Origin: Pontixanthobacter sp. CEM42
GTDB taxonomy: Bacteria; Pseudomonadota; Alphaproteobacteria; Sphingomonadales; Sphingomonadaceae
Direction: 5' to 3'
Length of the DNA stretch: 64,000 nt
Assembly (NCBI RefSeq): GCF_017812015.1
Contig: NZ_JADQTN010000001.1
Span: 536,501 to 600,500, forward strand
Below, one piece after another: positions 1 through 8,820 of the stretch (position 1 is its first letter; the number at the start of each line of letters is the position of its first letter). The position numbers were made by a program, and so were the translations under genes. The notes beneath the pieces were generated by a model that was not told where the DNA came from, did not search any database, and saw nothing but the letters and a program-made list of their open reading frames with translations.

Positions 1-352
1 GTGCACCTTGGGGATCGGCCAGAAAGGCGAAACGACCGACATTGGGGATATCCTGAGGCTCTAACATCACTGTGCCACCCAGCGTGGTGACATCCTTGGC
101 CGATGCATCGACGTCGTTGACACCGACATAACCCGCCCATAGCGGCTGCGCGCCGCCTTCGGTCATCTCGTCGGTGAGCGTCATAAACCCAGCGACTTCG
201 GTGCCGTTCTTACTGGCGAGAAGGTACTCCATGTCCGGTTGTCCGCCATCGGCGAATTCCCAACCAAGCAGTCCGCCATAGAATTTTTGCGCCGCGTCGA
301 CGTCCGGTGTCATCAACTCATACCAAACGAAATCGCCACGTTTGTCGGTCAT
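1..352 (-). CDS. VOC family (glyoxalase-like) protein, 3' part cut off by window edge
   Basis: The first 117 codons are present and the gene runs off the left edge. The start reads MTDKRGDFVWYELMTPDVD, followed by a KFYGGLLGW segment, the usual opening of the glyoxalase/bleomycin-resistance/dioxygenase (VOC) fold with its first beta-alpha-beta-beta-beta module. The later GYVGVNDVD segment looks like the beginning of the second module. The ATG at 352-350 lies 11 bp after the stop of the DUF1428 gene, so the two are probably one transcript, with the MpaB-like gene further upstream. VOC proteins bind a metal and act on small electrophiles or aromatic compounds. No substrate can be inferred, and the C-terminal metal ligands are outside the window. 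Confidence 0.85.
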   Translation of the reverse strand, partial: MTDKRGDFVWYELMTPDVDAAQKFYGGLLGWEFADGGQPDMEYLLASKNGTEVAGFMTLTDEMTEGGAQPLWAGYVGVNDVDASAKDVTTLGGTVMLEPQDIPNVGRFAFLADPQGA

Positions 353-363
353 TGTCTCTCTCC

Positions 364-720
364 TCAATCGCGCCCCAATGTGTAGATGGCATCGAAACTG
401 CCAAAGATCATCCGCTTTCCGTCGAACGGCATTTCTGGATGGCCTTGCATCCGTTCGTCCTCCATCATGTCCTTGTGGCCTTTGTCGCAGGTCTCGCGGT
501 CGGGCCAGATGATCCATGAAAAGACGATCTTCTCATCGGGTTTAGCTTGTACCGCTTTGCGGAAATCGGTGCTGTCACCGTCTGGCACATCGGCTTCCCA
601 ATTCTCGGCGCATTCAAGTGCCCCATAATCGATAAACATTGGCCCCATGGCCTTAGCCAACGCAAGATAATCGTCCTTGCTAGCCTCTGGCACGGCGATC
701 ACAAATCCGCTGACATACAT
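364..720 (-). CDS. DUF1428 family protein
   Basis: A 118-residue protein starting MYVSGFVIAVPEASKDDY. It matches my recollection of the DUF1428 (YbaA-like) family, a small dimeric alpha/beta-barrel fold related to the EthD/ABM ferredoxin-like group. Typical signatures visible are FSWIIWPDR, the DERM segment and the closing FDGKRMIFGSFD stretch. I chose the ATG at 720 over an upstream in-frame start because AGGAG sits just before it. It lies between the MpaB-like gene (49 bp upstream) and the VOC gene (11 bp downstream), giving an apparent three-gene operon. The biochemical role of the family is unknown. The context suggests small-molecule metabolism or detoxification, which is only inference. 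Confidence 0.9.
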   Translation of the reverse strand: MYVSGFVIAVPEASKDDYLALAKAMGPMFIDYGALECAENWEADVPDGDSTDFRKAVQAKPDEKIVFSWIIWPDRETCDKGHKDMMEDERMQGHPEMPFDGKRMIFGSFDAIYTLGRD

Positions 721-768
721 TGCACTACTCCTATCCCGTGTGGGTTGCAGCATGCGCGAAGAATGTGG

Positions 769-1611
769 CTATTGTTTGAAGGCCCAGCGCAGCGTTCGTC
801 CGACGGTATGTGTGGCGATCTTCGTCGGCAGCAGCGACAGGCCGGGTTGCTTAAGACCGAGCATCGGGCGCGCAAAGGATGGCAGTAAATCGACAGCTGC
901 CGTGCCGAGCATTGTCTGGACCCCGGGAGGAGTGCCTTTTGGCCGCTGGTTGAGAACCAGATCGGCCACTTCGCGCGCTTCGGTGGAGCCTGTCAGATCA
1001 TCGCGAAATTCGTTGAACAACGCTTCCGCCTCAGCCTTCGTTTCGGGCACGGGATCGGCGCCCAACTTGCGAGCGATTACGGCGAACTGGCGGAAATACT
1101 CGTCTTGATCGGCATATGTCATCGCCGGGTTCACATAGTGTAGGTAAGCTTCCAGAAAACTGAGCGCTTCAGCGACGTGAACCCATGCCAAAGTGCGCGG
1201 GTCCTGTGCGGAATAGGGCGTGCCATCGGGCAATGTGCCGCCCACCTGCGCATGGATGCGGTTGACGCGGCCAATGATCTTCTCGGCCTCGTCACGGTGA
1301 CCGAATGTTGTGATCGCAATAAACCGCGCAGTGCGCCGCAATCGGCCATGCATATCTTGGCGAAAATTGGAGTGGTCGAGCACGCCGTGCAGTGCAGGCG
1401 GATGCAACATCTGCAACAGCAGGCTGCGAATACCACCGACCGTCATCGACACCGCGTCTGCATGAACGAGGCGGATCGGCGAGTCTTTGGCGAACAGTGC
1501 ATCATCTGATGGCGGGACGGGTTCTTGTCCCTTTTCGACATCATTGAACACCGCGCGAACGCGGCCGACCAATCGGTTGCGAACAAATTCGGATGGGCTG
1601 GGGCGTGGCAC
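769..1611 (-). CDS. Oxygenase MpaB family protein (DUF2236)
   Basis: A 280-residue protein with the layout of the DUF2236/MpaB family. An early helix-rich part reads GGIRSLLLQMLHPPALHGV, then comes an R/H-rich segment (HGRLRRTARF, ITTFGHRDEA) and then HAQVGGTLPDG and WVHVAEALSFLEAY. The family includes latex-clearing-protein-like b-type heme oxygenases and MpaB. The conserved histidines are compatible with heme or metal binding but I cannot assign the ligand. The longest frame begins with GTG at 1611 and no better start is obvious. It heads the reverse-strand cluster with DUF1428 and VOC and is divergent from the cupin gene at 1700. The substrate is unknown. Confidence 0.83.
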   Translation of the reverse strand: MPRPSPSEFVRNRLVGRVRAVFNDVEKGQEPVPPSDDALFAKDSPIRLVHADAVSMTVGGIRSLLLQMLHPPALHGVLDHSNFRQDMHGRLRRTARFIAITTFGHRDEAEKIIGRVNRIHAQVGGTLPDGTPYSAQDPRTLAWVHVAEALSFLEAYLHYVNPAMTYADQDEYFRQFAVIARKLGADPVPETKAEAEALFNEFRDDLTGSTEAREVADLVLNQRPKGTPPGVQTMLGTAAVDLLPSFARPMLGLKQPGLSLLPTKIATHTVGRTLRWAFKQ

Positions 1612-1699
1612 CAGCTTGTTATGCGGTACTAACTTGAAACCGCCAAGTTGAATTCACGCGCTCAAGTCGCCAATTCGGTTTTGAGGGCAATGGAGCAAT

Positions 1700-2374
1700 G
1701 TGATGAAGATCAACGCCGATTTCGACCAACGCGTGATCGTGCATAGCGATCAGATCGATTGGGTGCCGTCACCCATGGCCGGTGTTGATCGCCGAATGCT
1801 GGACCGGATCGGTGGGGAGGTGGCGCGGGCGACCTCAATCGTCCGCTACGCGCCCGGCAGCAGCTTTCCCGAACATACCCATGGCGGCGGTGAAGAATTC
1901 ATAGTTCTGGAGGGCGTGTTTCAGGACGAGCATGGTGACTATCCCGCCGGCACATATGTCCGCAACCCGCCGACGACCCATCATGTGCCGGGATCAGAAC
2001 CGGGCTGTACCATCTTCGTGAAACTATGGCAATTCGATCCGGATGACCGGAACCAATTCTCAGTCGATTTGAACGCTGAGACGCTAGGGCCGGCTGAAGG
2101 CCAAAAAGGCATATCGGCTTCGACCATTCATCAGGACGAGCGAGAGACGGTATCGGTCGAGAAATGGGCGTTCGATGCCAAGCGTTCCTTCGATGCTCCA
2201 GGCGGCGCTGAATTGCTGGTTTTGGACGGTTTGGTGATTTTCGGTGGTGAAGAGCTGGGCAAGCATAGCTGGCTGCGAATCCCACCCGGAGATACGCTGA
2301 ACGCGCAGGCCGGAAAAAATGGTGCTCGTGTGTGGATCAAGACCGGTCACTTGACTGACGTTACGGCACCCTAA
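1700..2374 (+). CDS. ChrR-like cupin domain protein
   Basis: A 224-residue protein with two cupin-like halves. The first has a clear metal site: [19 protein letters not shown] gives HxHx(4)E, and [11 protein letters not shown] supplies the later histidine. The second half ([18 protein letters not shown]) looks like a degenerate cupin. The arrangement resembles the C-terminal cupin domain of ChrR anti-sigma factors, but the N-terminal zinc anti-sigma domain is missing and no ECF sigma gene is adjacent. It is therefore more likely a stand-alone cupin than a true anti-sigma factor. Two tandem ATGs open the frame. It is divergent from the MpaB-like gene, with 88 bp between them in which I recognise no operator. 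Confidence 0.83.
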   Translation: MMKINADFDQRVIVHSDQIDWVPSPMAGVDRRMLDRIGGEVARATSIVRYAPGSSFPEHTHGGGEEFIVLEGVFQDEHGDYPAGTYVRNPPTTHHVPGSEPGCTIFVKLWQFDPDDRNQFSVDLNAETLGPAEGQKGISASTIHQDERETVSVEKWAFDAKRSFDAPGGAELLVLDGLVIFGGEELGKHSWLRIPPGDTLNAQAGKNGARVWIKTGHLTDVTAP

Positions 2375-2467
2375 TTCTCCGACTGATACCGCCACAAGAA
2401 TTCCTGCGTGCAACTACTCTTTCGGCGCTTGCAGGGACCCCGATGCGCGTCTAGGCGTTCACTCGAT

Positions 2468-3451
2468 ATGACAGATAAGACCTTCGATCCGACCTCCAAG
2501 ACATCACTCGCCGCGCCTGACACAACTGTCGACGTGCGCGACACATTCGGTGTCGATATTGATTGGCAAGTACCTGCCTTTAGCGAGGCGGATGAGCGCG
2601 TGCCGGATCTCGATCCAAACTATGTGTTCGATGCGGATACCACACTGGCGATCCTTGCGGGCTTTGCCCATAATCGCCGAGTGATGGTGCAGGGCTATCA
2701 CGGCACCGGTAAATCGACGCATATCGAGCAAGTTGCCGCGCGTCTCAACTGGCCGTGTATCCGGATCAACCTCGATGCGCATATCAGCCGGATCGATCTG
2801 GTCGGGCGTGACGCGATTGTGCTGCGCGATGGCTTGCAAGTTACCGAATTCCGCGAAGGCCTGCTCCCTTGGGCACTGCAGCATCCTGTTGCGCTGGTAT
2901 TCGACGAATATGACGCGGGCCGTCCTGATGTGATGTTCGTGATACAGCGTGTTCTGGAAGCAGAGGGTAAACTCACACTGCTCGACCAAAACCGAGTGAT
3001 CCGTCCGGACGCCGGCTTCCGTCTGTTTGCGACAGCCAACACAGTTGGTTTGGGCGATACCAGCGGCCTTTACCACGGCACGCAAGCGATCAACCAAGGC
3101 CAGATGGACCGTTGGAACATTGTGACTGCGCTGAATTATCTACCGGCCGAGGTCGAGCAAGACATCGTTGCGGCGAAGAACCCTGAAGCGGATCCAAAAC
3201 AGATTGCAGATATGATTAAAGTCGCGGACCTGTCGCGCCAAGGATTTATGAACGGTGATATCTCAACCGTGATGAGCCCGCGTACAGTGATCACTTGGGC
3301 GCAGAACGCCGCGATCTTCAACGATGTCGGCTTTGCCTTCCGCCTCAGCTTCCTCAACAAATGTGACGAAGCGGAGCGGATGTTGGTGGCAGAATATTAC
3401 CAGCGCGTGTTTGGCACTGAATTGCCGGAAAGCGTCGTCGGCCAGAACTGA
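2468..3451 (+). CDS. cobS: Cobaltochelatase CobS subunit / AAA+ ATPase
   Basis: A 327-residue AAA+ protein closely resembling CobS, the ATPase motor that with CobT drives cobalt insertion into hydrogenobyrinic acid diamide by CobN in aerobic cobalamin synthesis. Walker A is GYHGTGKST (about residues 76-84) and Walker B is LVFDEYD (about 146-152). A sensor-like FATANT and a TVMSPRTVI region follow. The ATG at 2468 gives the usual family length; an upstream in-frame start would add 20 atypical residues. CobT normally sits directly downstream, but here the next gene is convergent and unrelated. CobS-type ATPases also serve other von Willebrand-domain partners, so the partner is not proven by this window. 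Confidence 0.9.
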   Translation: MTDKTFDPTSKTSLAAPDTTVDVRDTFGVDIDWQVPAFSEADERVPDLDPNYVFDADTTLAILAGFAHNRRVMVQGYHGTGKSTHIEQVAARLNWPCIRINLDAHISRIDLVGRDAIVLRDGLQVTEFREGLLPWALQHPVALVFDEYDAGRPDVMFVIQRVLEAEGKLTLLDQNRVIRPDAGFRLFATANTVGLGDTSGLYHGTQAINQGQMDRWNIVTALNYLPAEVEQDIVAAKNPEADPKQIADMIKVADLSRQGFMNGDISTVMSPRTVITWAQNAAIFNDVGFAFRLSFLNKCDEAERMLVAEYYQRVFGTELPESVVGQN

Positions 3452-3457
3452 GCTGGT

Positions 3458-4126
3458 TCAGGACATCTTGCAACCGGGACCTTTATCGACCGTTTCTGAT
3501 AGTGTTTTGTGAGCTACTGCCGCTGCATCCCACGCTGCGGCACGCCCATCTTCGGGCAGGACCAAAAACGCGATCGGCTCCTCATCTACGCCTTCGTCGG
3601 CGGGTGGGAACACAAAGAGGCCCGACATGCCGGGTCTTTTTAGCAGGTCTTTCAGGATCTTGGGGCCGTCGGCTCCCTTCACAGTCGCGCCATCGCCAAA
3701 GAGCCCTAGCGAGTACCGGCTCAGGGTTTTCCAGTCGGTTGTGACATCTATTGCGATATTGCCACCCTGTGGCGCAATGCCGATCCGGTATGGGTGTGGT
3801 TTGTCGCTGAACACCCGATACTCTTGGCCTTTCAGAGGCACGGTCAGTCCGTTGGGATAGAATCTGATGTTGAAATATGCCCGTGGCTCGCGGTCTTTTT
3901 CAGCGATCTCGGTCAGTTCGATGACGGGCTTTTGCTCCTGAGGTAGATCAACATCTGGCCCCAAGTTCCACGTGCCTCTCTTGTAATAAATTCGGGTGCG
4001 CTCTGCAGTCGCGTTCCATTCCCATTCACCGACAGCGCCTTTGGGGCAGATCGGCAACTCTTGCGCAGATGCGGATTGGCTCGATAATATGGCTAATGCC
4101 AATGCTGCGAAGATCACCTTTTTCAC
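3458..4126 (-). CDS. Exported protein of unknown function
   Basis: A 222-residue protein with a clear Sec signal peptide (KKVIFAALALAILSSQSASAQ, cleavage probably after ASA near residue 21). The mature part has ELPICPKGAVGEWEWNATAER and ends in a Cys-containing GPGCKMS, so a disulfide between the early and terminal cysteines is possible. I do not recognise a family. The start is GTG at 4126 with GGA in the right place upstream. It is the last of three same-strand genes (186-residue exported protein, Sel1 protein, this protein) separated by 4 and 35 bp, which suggests one operon for a cell-envelope function. It ends 6 bp from the stop of convergent cobS. Confidence 0.7.
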   Translation of the reverse strand: MKKVIFAALALAILSSQSASAQELPICPKGAVGEWEWNATAERTRIYYKRGTWNLGPDVDLPQEQKPVIELTEIAEKDREPRAYFNIRFYPNGLTVPLKGQEYRVFSDKPHPYRIGIAPQGGNIAIDVTTDWKTLSRYSLGLFGDGATVKGADGPKILKDLLKRPGMSGLFVFPPADEGVDEEPIAFLVLPEDGRAAAWDAAAVAHKTLSETVDKGPGCKMS

Positions 4127-4161
4127 GTTGATTTTCCTTTTGATGTGGCGAGGAGCCGCGT

Positions 4162-5517
4162 TTATCGGCTTTGCAACTGATCGGGTTTGACGTCCGGCAG
4201 ATTGCCTAAGCGCCGCAACTCATCTGCAAATGTCTTTGCGCGCTGGAAACCGTTGGCGTGAGAGCGATCGAGCATAGCGAGAGCTTTCTCGTATGATCGT
4301 TCGATGCCTTTGCCATAGACATAACTCACGCCGAGATTGAACTGGCATTTGAAGCTCTGCAATTCCGCGCACTCTTTTAGCAATGCGACGCCTTTTGGCA
4401 GGTCTGTCGCTTCATATTTCTCGTCTAGATAGACTTTGGCTACTTCGTTCAGCCCGTCCCCAAACTTCGCGGCGCGGTAATGTTGTTCGGCCTTGTCCAG
4501 ATCGCGCAGTATTTTAAGATTCACCATCCCTTTGAAATACGCGTCGCCAAGATTGATATGCGCGCGATCACGCATCTTCTCGTCCAGAAAGTCCATCATC
4601 GGCGCTTTCTTGATCCAGTGTGCGGCCTTTGCGAAGCGCTCGGCATCTGGGAAGCCTCTCTGAAAAGCGGCGGTTGCTTCGACCGCCGCATCACCAATTC
4701 CACCTTTCGCTGCGCGCTCCCAATATTCCCAATTCAACTGGCCGTTCGCCTGAATGTCACCGATATTGGTGCGGTTACGAATACCGTAGGTCTGGTCGCC
4801 AAAATAGACATTGCCGACGACATACTGCGAATGCGCATCGCCTGCGTCGGCGTGTGCTTTGATCTTGGTGAACGCGCTCTTGTCGCCATATGCGGCAAGT
4901 TTGCGATACCAATCGACTTCCTGCTCGAAGCTGCCGCCATGTCCTGTATCGAGCAAACGGATCAGGTACGATAAAGTGAATTCATCTGCGTATGCATTGT
5001 ATGAAAGTTTGTAGTGCTCGACTGCCTTCTTGGGTGATTTCTTGACGCCTATGCCTTCTTCATGCGCTGCAGCTAACGTCTGATGTGCTTCAGCAATATC
5101 TTCACTTGTAGAAGTTTGCGCGGTGGTAACCGAGCGCAGCAGCTCGATACCCCTGTCGACGTTCTGATCGATCCAGTTACCCTGGATATACGCCTCGGCT
5201 AGTAACAGACGTGCGCCCATATGGCCTTGAGCATCCGCTTTTAGCGCATAGGTAAATGTCAGCTCCGGGGACTCGGGCAGACCCTGGCCGAGATAATACA
5301 TGTAGGCGACGCGGTATTGTGCCTCGGCATGACCCTCATCAGCCAACGGCTTCAAAATTTTTGCCGCCGTATCGTATTGGAATTTGTCGAAGGCCATAAG
5401 ACCAGCGGCGAGGTTGGTGGACTCAATAAAGTCATCGGCAGGTGGCATTTCCTCGGCGGCAACTGGCACTGAAACACACATCAGTGATGCAAGCGCGAGT
5501 GCGACCATTCGTGTCAT
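4162..5517 (-). CDS. Exported Sel1-like / tetratricopeptide repeat protein
   Basis: A 451-residue protein with an N-terminal signal peptide (ALALASLMCVSVPVAAEE, cleavage near residue 21) followed by Sel1-like repeats. Clear copies include GHAEAQYRVAYMYYLGQGL, GHMGARLLLAEAY, AHQTLAAAHEEGIG, DAHSQYVVGNVYFG and CQFNLGVSYVYGKGI. Such repeats make a superhelical scaffold for protein-protein contacts, often in periplasmic or signalling proteins. It sits 4 bp after the 186-residue exported gene and 35 bp before the 222-residue exported gene, so the three are probably co-transcribed. The Sel1 protein could organise a periplasmic complex with its two partners; this is inference from context only. Confidence 0.85.
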   Translation of the reverse strand: MTRMVALALASLMCVSVPVAAEEMPPADDFIESTNLAAGLMAFDKFQYDTAAKILKPLADEGHAEAQYRVAYMYYLGQGLPESPELTFTYALKADAQGHMGARLLLAEAYIQGNWIDQNVDRGIELLRSVTTAQTSTSEDIAEAHQTLAAAHEEGIGVKKSPKKAVEHYKLSYNAYADEFTLSYLIRLLDTGHGGSFEQEVDWYRKLAAYGDKSAFTKIKAHADAGDAHSQYVVGNVYFGDQTYGIRNRTNIGDIQANGQLNWEYWERAAKGGIGDAAVEATAAFQRGFPDAERFAKAAHWIKKAPMMDFLDEKMRDRAHINLGDAYFKGMVNLKILRDLDKAEQHYRAAKFGDGLNEVAKVYLDEKYEATDLPKGVALLKECAELQSFKCQFNLGVSYVYGKGIERSYEKALAMLDRSHANGFQRAKTFADELRRLGNLPDVKPDQLQSR

Positions 5518-5521
5518 GACG

Positions 5522-6082
5522 TTATACTCCGCTCAGCTTGCGCAGCCGTAATGTATAGCATCCCGGTGCCGTGGGCTTCCCGACCATCTCCCCATCGACA
5601 ATGGTTGCTTCCATCGCCGACGCACCAAAACGTTCGGGCTTGTCGATCCACTCGCCCGGTTTGAGTTCGATTTGATAGGCTGGTGCATTCGCTATTTCGG
5701 CAAGGCCGCTCACTTTGAAGGCCCCCGCTTTCGCATCGGGATTGGCAGCTGTAGGGAAGAAATTGAGAACGCCGCTGATTGATCGCAGGCTGGCAAGCCG
5801 AATTGCGCGGGCGTCATTGCAGGGTCCGGCACCGGATTTGCATGAACCCGGAAGCGCATCGAACGGGGCGGGGCCAGCGTCCTCGATCGATAGCGTCATC
5901 CCGACTTCGCCAAAGCCGCAAATAAAAGTTCCTGCATACTGGCCGGTGATTTCAGCAATAGGACTTTGCTCGACCGCTGCATCTTGTGCCGCTGCGGTAT
6001 GTGTAGCGGTAACGCCGATGGCGGTGCATCCGGCTAGAATTCCAATGGCTAAGGAACCGGCTTTGAGCGAACGATATTTCAT
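5522..6082 (-). CDS. Exported protein or lipoprotein of unknown function
   Basis: A 186-residue protein with a hydrophobic N-terminus. An LAGC motif at residues 16-19 could be a lipobox, while a TAAAQ segment near 30-34 could be an ordinary signal-peptidase site; the sequence does not decide. The mature part carries four cysteines (ICGFG, SCKSG, PCNDA, GCYTL), consistent with two disulfides, and is predicted mostly beta. No family recognised. It is the first gene of the operon with the Sel1 protein (4 bp apart). It is divergent from the PBP1A-type gene across a 149-bp AT-rich gap that must hold both promoters. Confidence 0.7.
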   Translation of the reverse strand: MKYRSLKAGSLAIGILAGCTAIGVTATHTAAAQDAAVEQSPIAEITGQYAGTFICGFGEVGMTLSIEDAGPAPFDALPGSCKSGAGPCNDARAIRLASLRSISGVLNFFPTAANPDAKAGAFKVSGLAEIANAPAYQIELKPGEWIDKPERFGASAMEATIVDGEMVGKPTAPGCYTLRLRKLSGV

Positions 6083-6231
6083 GTGATGACCCCTCTCGAT
6101 CTCGACTGCGTCGAGCGTAACGGCCGAACCGGCGCAGGACCTTGTAAAATCACGACATTCGTTTTGCGTGGAAGATTATCGCTGCGAAAATCGCTCGCCA
6201 AAGCTGTGTTGTTTATGTAATACAGTAAGTA

Positions 6232-8412
6232 ATGGCTTCGCGGTTCTCCAGATTCTGGCCCTTTGGGCGCAAGTCTCGCGCAGAGACGGATCCATCGGAC
6301 AATCGCTACTTTGCGCTTGAGGAACCCTACGGCAGCTCGTGGGATGACGAAGACGATGATGACGATCTGGTCTATCGGTCGGGCACTCCCACACCTGACT
6401 ACGATGCGTGGGACTCGCAGCTTGATCGAGTCGACCGCAAGGTCGCCAATGCAGAACGACGCAAGCAGCGCTGGTGGCAGCCGCGTTATTGGAAGCAGCG
6501 CCGCAAACGTTGGTGGGCGGTGCGCATCGTTGCGGCTATCTTTGCGCTCTTCATCGCTATTGTTGCGTGGCTTGCCATTACCGCCCCGCTGTCGAAATCG
6601 CTCGAACCGATTGCAGCGCCACAGATCACCTTGCTGGCTGCCGATGGTACGCCAATTGCGCGCAATGGGGCAATTACCGATGAGCCGATCGACCTTGAGG
6701 CTCTGCCCGACCACGTTGTCGAATCCTTTATCGCAATCGAAGACCGCCGGTTCTTCACCCATTGGGGCGTTGATCCTCGGGGGATTGCCCGCGCGATGTG
6801 GACCGGGGTTGGCGGTGGAAGCACGATCACGCAACAACTCGCGAAGAACAGCTTCCTCACCCCTGAGCGCAGTCTGAGTCGTAAGGCGCGTGAGGCGCTG
6901 ATCGCGTTTTGGTTGGAAACGTGGCTCACTAAAGAAGAAATCCTCGAGCGGTACCTTTCCAACGTCTATTTTGGCGACAATGTTTACGGCCTGCGTGCAG
7001 CATCGCTGCACTATTTCTACCGCAAGCCAGAGAACTTGAAGCCTGAGCAAGCAGCAATGTTGGCGGGCTTGGTGCAAGCGCCGTCGCGCTACGCACCAAC
7101 GCGCCACTATGATCGCGCAGAAAAGCGGATGCAGCTGGTGGTCAAATCGATGGTCGCGGCGGGTTATCTGACACAGGCTGAAGCCGACGCCATGCCCAAA
7201 CCTGTGATCGATGCGCGGGCCAAGAATGATGTGCCGACGGGGACATATTTCGCGGACTGGGCCTTGCCTGAGGTGCGAAAGCTGTCGGATGCCGGATATA
7301 CCAGCCAGACTTACACAACGACGCTCGACTCGCGCCTGCAAGCGATTGCTCGGCGGGTTACCGGGCGTGCCAAACTGGGTGAGGCGCAGGTGGCATTGGT
7401 AGCCATGCGACCGGATGGTGAAGTCGTCGCGATGATCGGCGGCAAGGACTACGCCAAGTCGCCATTCAACCGGGCGACGCAGGCTAAGCGCCAACCGGGG
7501 TCGACATTCAAATTGTTTGTCTATCTGGCCGCGTTAGAAGCCGGGATGGAGCCGGATGATCCGGTCGACAACACAGAGATAGTTGCAGGAAGTTACCGCC
7601 CAAAGAACTCTCGAGGAAACTATTCGGACTCGCTGACGCTTGAAGAAGCGTTCGCACAATCGAGCAATGTCGCGGCTGTTCGCCTCTTCAATCAGCTGGG
7701 CGATGAGGCAGTCAGAAATACTGCGCGTGATCTGGGTTTGAATTCGCCCTTGCCCGCCGGTGATCCGAGTGTTGCATTGGGATCCTCGACAGTAACTCTA
7801 TTAGAGTTGACTGCTGCTTATGCGGGTATTGCTGCCAATAGTTTCCCGGTCGAACCGCGTGCATTCGAGGCGGAAGAGGAGGGCTGGTTCGACTGGCTGT
7901 GGAGTTCCTCGGGTAGTCTGTCTGGCTCTGTCCATGACGATCTTGAGCAAATGCTCCGCGCTGCGGTCAACAAGGGTACCGGGCGTGCGGCAATGCTTAG
8001 CGGACCGAATTATGGCAAGACCGGTACCACACAGAACAATCGGGATGCTTTGTTTGTCGGCTATGCCGGAGAGGGCGAGAATGAATTGGTGGTTGGCGTA
8101 TGGGTCGGCAATGACGACAATACGCCGCTCGACGGAGTAACCGGCGGCGGGATACCGGCACGTATCTGGCGCGACTTTATGCGGCAGGCTTTGGGCGCAC
8201 CTGAGCGCTCCCGTCCAACACCAAAAGCCAATCCCTCGGGTCCAGTTCAGCCTCAGGACGTGCCTGATCTGGAGGATATTCCGATTGGCGAGAATGGCAC
8301 GCGGCTGCGCGTTCGCGAAGGAGAGGGCGTAACGCTCACAACCGAAATTGAAGGGGTTCCGATAGATATCCGGCTGGACGAAGACGGGCTGAATATCGAT
8401 ACGCCCGATTAG
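6232..8412 (+). CDS. Class A penicillin-binding protein, PBP1A family (bifunctional transglycosylase/transpeptidase)
   Basis: A 726-residue peptidoglycan synthase. An N-terminal cytoplasmic tail has an acidic run (DDEDDDDD) and then basic residues. A single membrane anchor lies near residues 98-118 (VRIVAAIFALFIAIVAWLAI). The GT51 transglycosylase domain shows EDRRFFTHWG and GGSTITQQLAKN. The transpeptidase domain shows STFK with nucleophile Ser near 424, SSN, and KTGT near 596. It polymerises glycan strands from lipid II and crosslinks them at the periplasmic face of the inner membrane. The C-terminus is short, without the large OB insertion of enteric PBP1A. It stands alone as a transcription unit and ends 6 bp from a convergent thioesterase gene. 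Confidence 0.93.
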   Translation: MASRFSRFWPFGRKSRAETDPSDNRYFALEEPYGSSWDDEDDDDDLVYRSGTPTPDYDAWDSQLDRVDRKVANAERRKQRWWQPRYWKQRRKRWWAVRIVAAIFALFIAIVAWLAITAPLSKSLEPIAAPQITLLAADGTPIARNGAITDEPIDLEALPDHVVESFIAIEDRRFFTHWGVDPRGIARAMWTGVGGGSTITQQLAKNSFLTPERSLSRKAREALIAFWLETWLTKEEILERYLSNVYFGDNVYGLRAASLHYFYRKPENLKPEQAAMLAGLVQAPSRYAPTRHYDRAEKRMQLVVKSMVAAGYLTQAEADAMPKPVIDARAKNDVPTGTYFADWALPEVRKLSDAGYTSQTYTTTLDSRLQAIARRVTGRAKLGEAQVALVAMRPDGEVVAMIGGKDYAKSPFNRATQAKRQPGSTFKLFVYLAALEAGMEPDDPVDNTEIVAGSYRPKNSRGNYSDSLTLEEAFAQSSNVAAVRLFNQLGDEAVRNTARDLGLNSPLPAGDPSVALGSSTVTLLELTAAYAGIAANSFPVEPRAFEAEEEGWFDWLWSSSGSLSGSVHDDLEQMLRAAVNKGTGRAAMLSGPNYGKTGTTQNNRDALFVGYAGEGENELVVGVWVGNDDNTPLDGVTGGGIPARIWRDFMRQALGAPERSRPTPKANPSGPVQPQDVPDLEDIPIGENGTRLRVREGEGVTLTTEIEGVPIDIRLDEDGLNIDTPD

Positions 8413-8418
8413 CGGGTA

Positions 8419-8820
8419 TCAGACGTCCGGCTCCGCCATCAAAATGTTCATGATCGCGGTTGCAATCGGCCGCTCTCGATCATCCTGCCACGCTTCGACC
8501 GAGACATTCGCATTGCGTCGACCCAGCTTGATAATTCGTGCTTTGGCATAGGTCGTCTTCTGTTTGCCCGCCGACAAGAATTGCGCGGTGATATTGATCG
8601 GTTTGAGTCGGTGCTCACGGCCTAAATTCTGCAGCTCTTTGCGGAGCAGCGCATAACCTGCGGTTTCCAGCAATCCGCTGGTTGCGCCTCCATGCAGATG
8701 CTGCGGACGGCCCTCGACATCGCTGCCGAATTCAAAGCCAAGCACGGGCGTGCCATCTTCATCGCCGTGGACGAATATTCCCAGCGACTTTGCGTATGGT
8801 GTCAGCGGGGCGTCAGACAT
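8419..8820 (-). CDS. PaaI-type hotdog-fold thioesterase (distal of a tandem pair)
   Basis: A 133-residue hotdog-fold protein. The central segment HLHGGATSGLLETAGYALL carries the HGG motif and the acidic residue on the long helix that are typical of PaaI/YigI-type acyl-CoA thioesterases. ITAQFLSAGKQKTTYAKARI is the usual strand following the helix. The ATG at 8820 overlaps the stop of the upstream thioesterase gene by 8 bp, so translation is coupled, and a longer in-frame start would be buried in that gene. Thioesterases of this type hydrolyse aryl- or medium-chain acyl-CoAs in the cytoplasm; the substrate is unknown. The two proteins differ enough that they may form a heteromer. Confidence 0.85.
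   Translation of the reverse strand: MSDAPLTPYAKSLGIFVHGDEDGTPVLGFEFGSDVEGRPQHLHGGATSGLLETAGYALLRKELQNLGREHRLKPINITAQFLSAGKQKTTYAKARIIKLGRRNANVSVEAWQDDRERPIATAIMNILMAEPDV

Noticed and set aside
1700-2374. Calling the cupin gene an anti-sigma factor ChrR
   Set aside because: The zinc anti-sigma domain is missing and there is no sigma gene nearby.
6079-7494. Long reverse-strand frame of 471 codons opposite the PBP1A-type gene
   Set aside because: Its protein is Arg/Cys/His-rich without known motifs, and the plus-strand gene has all PBP motifs. It is an antisense shadow.
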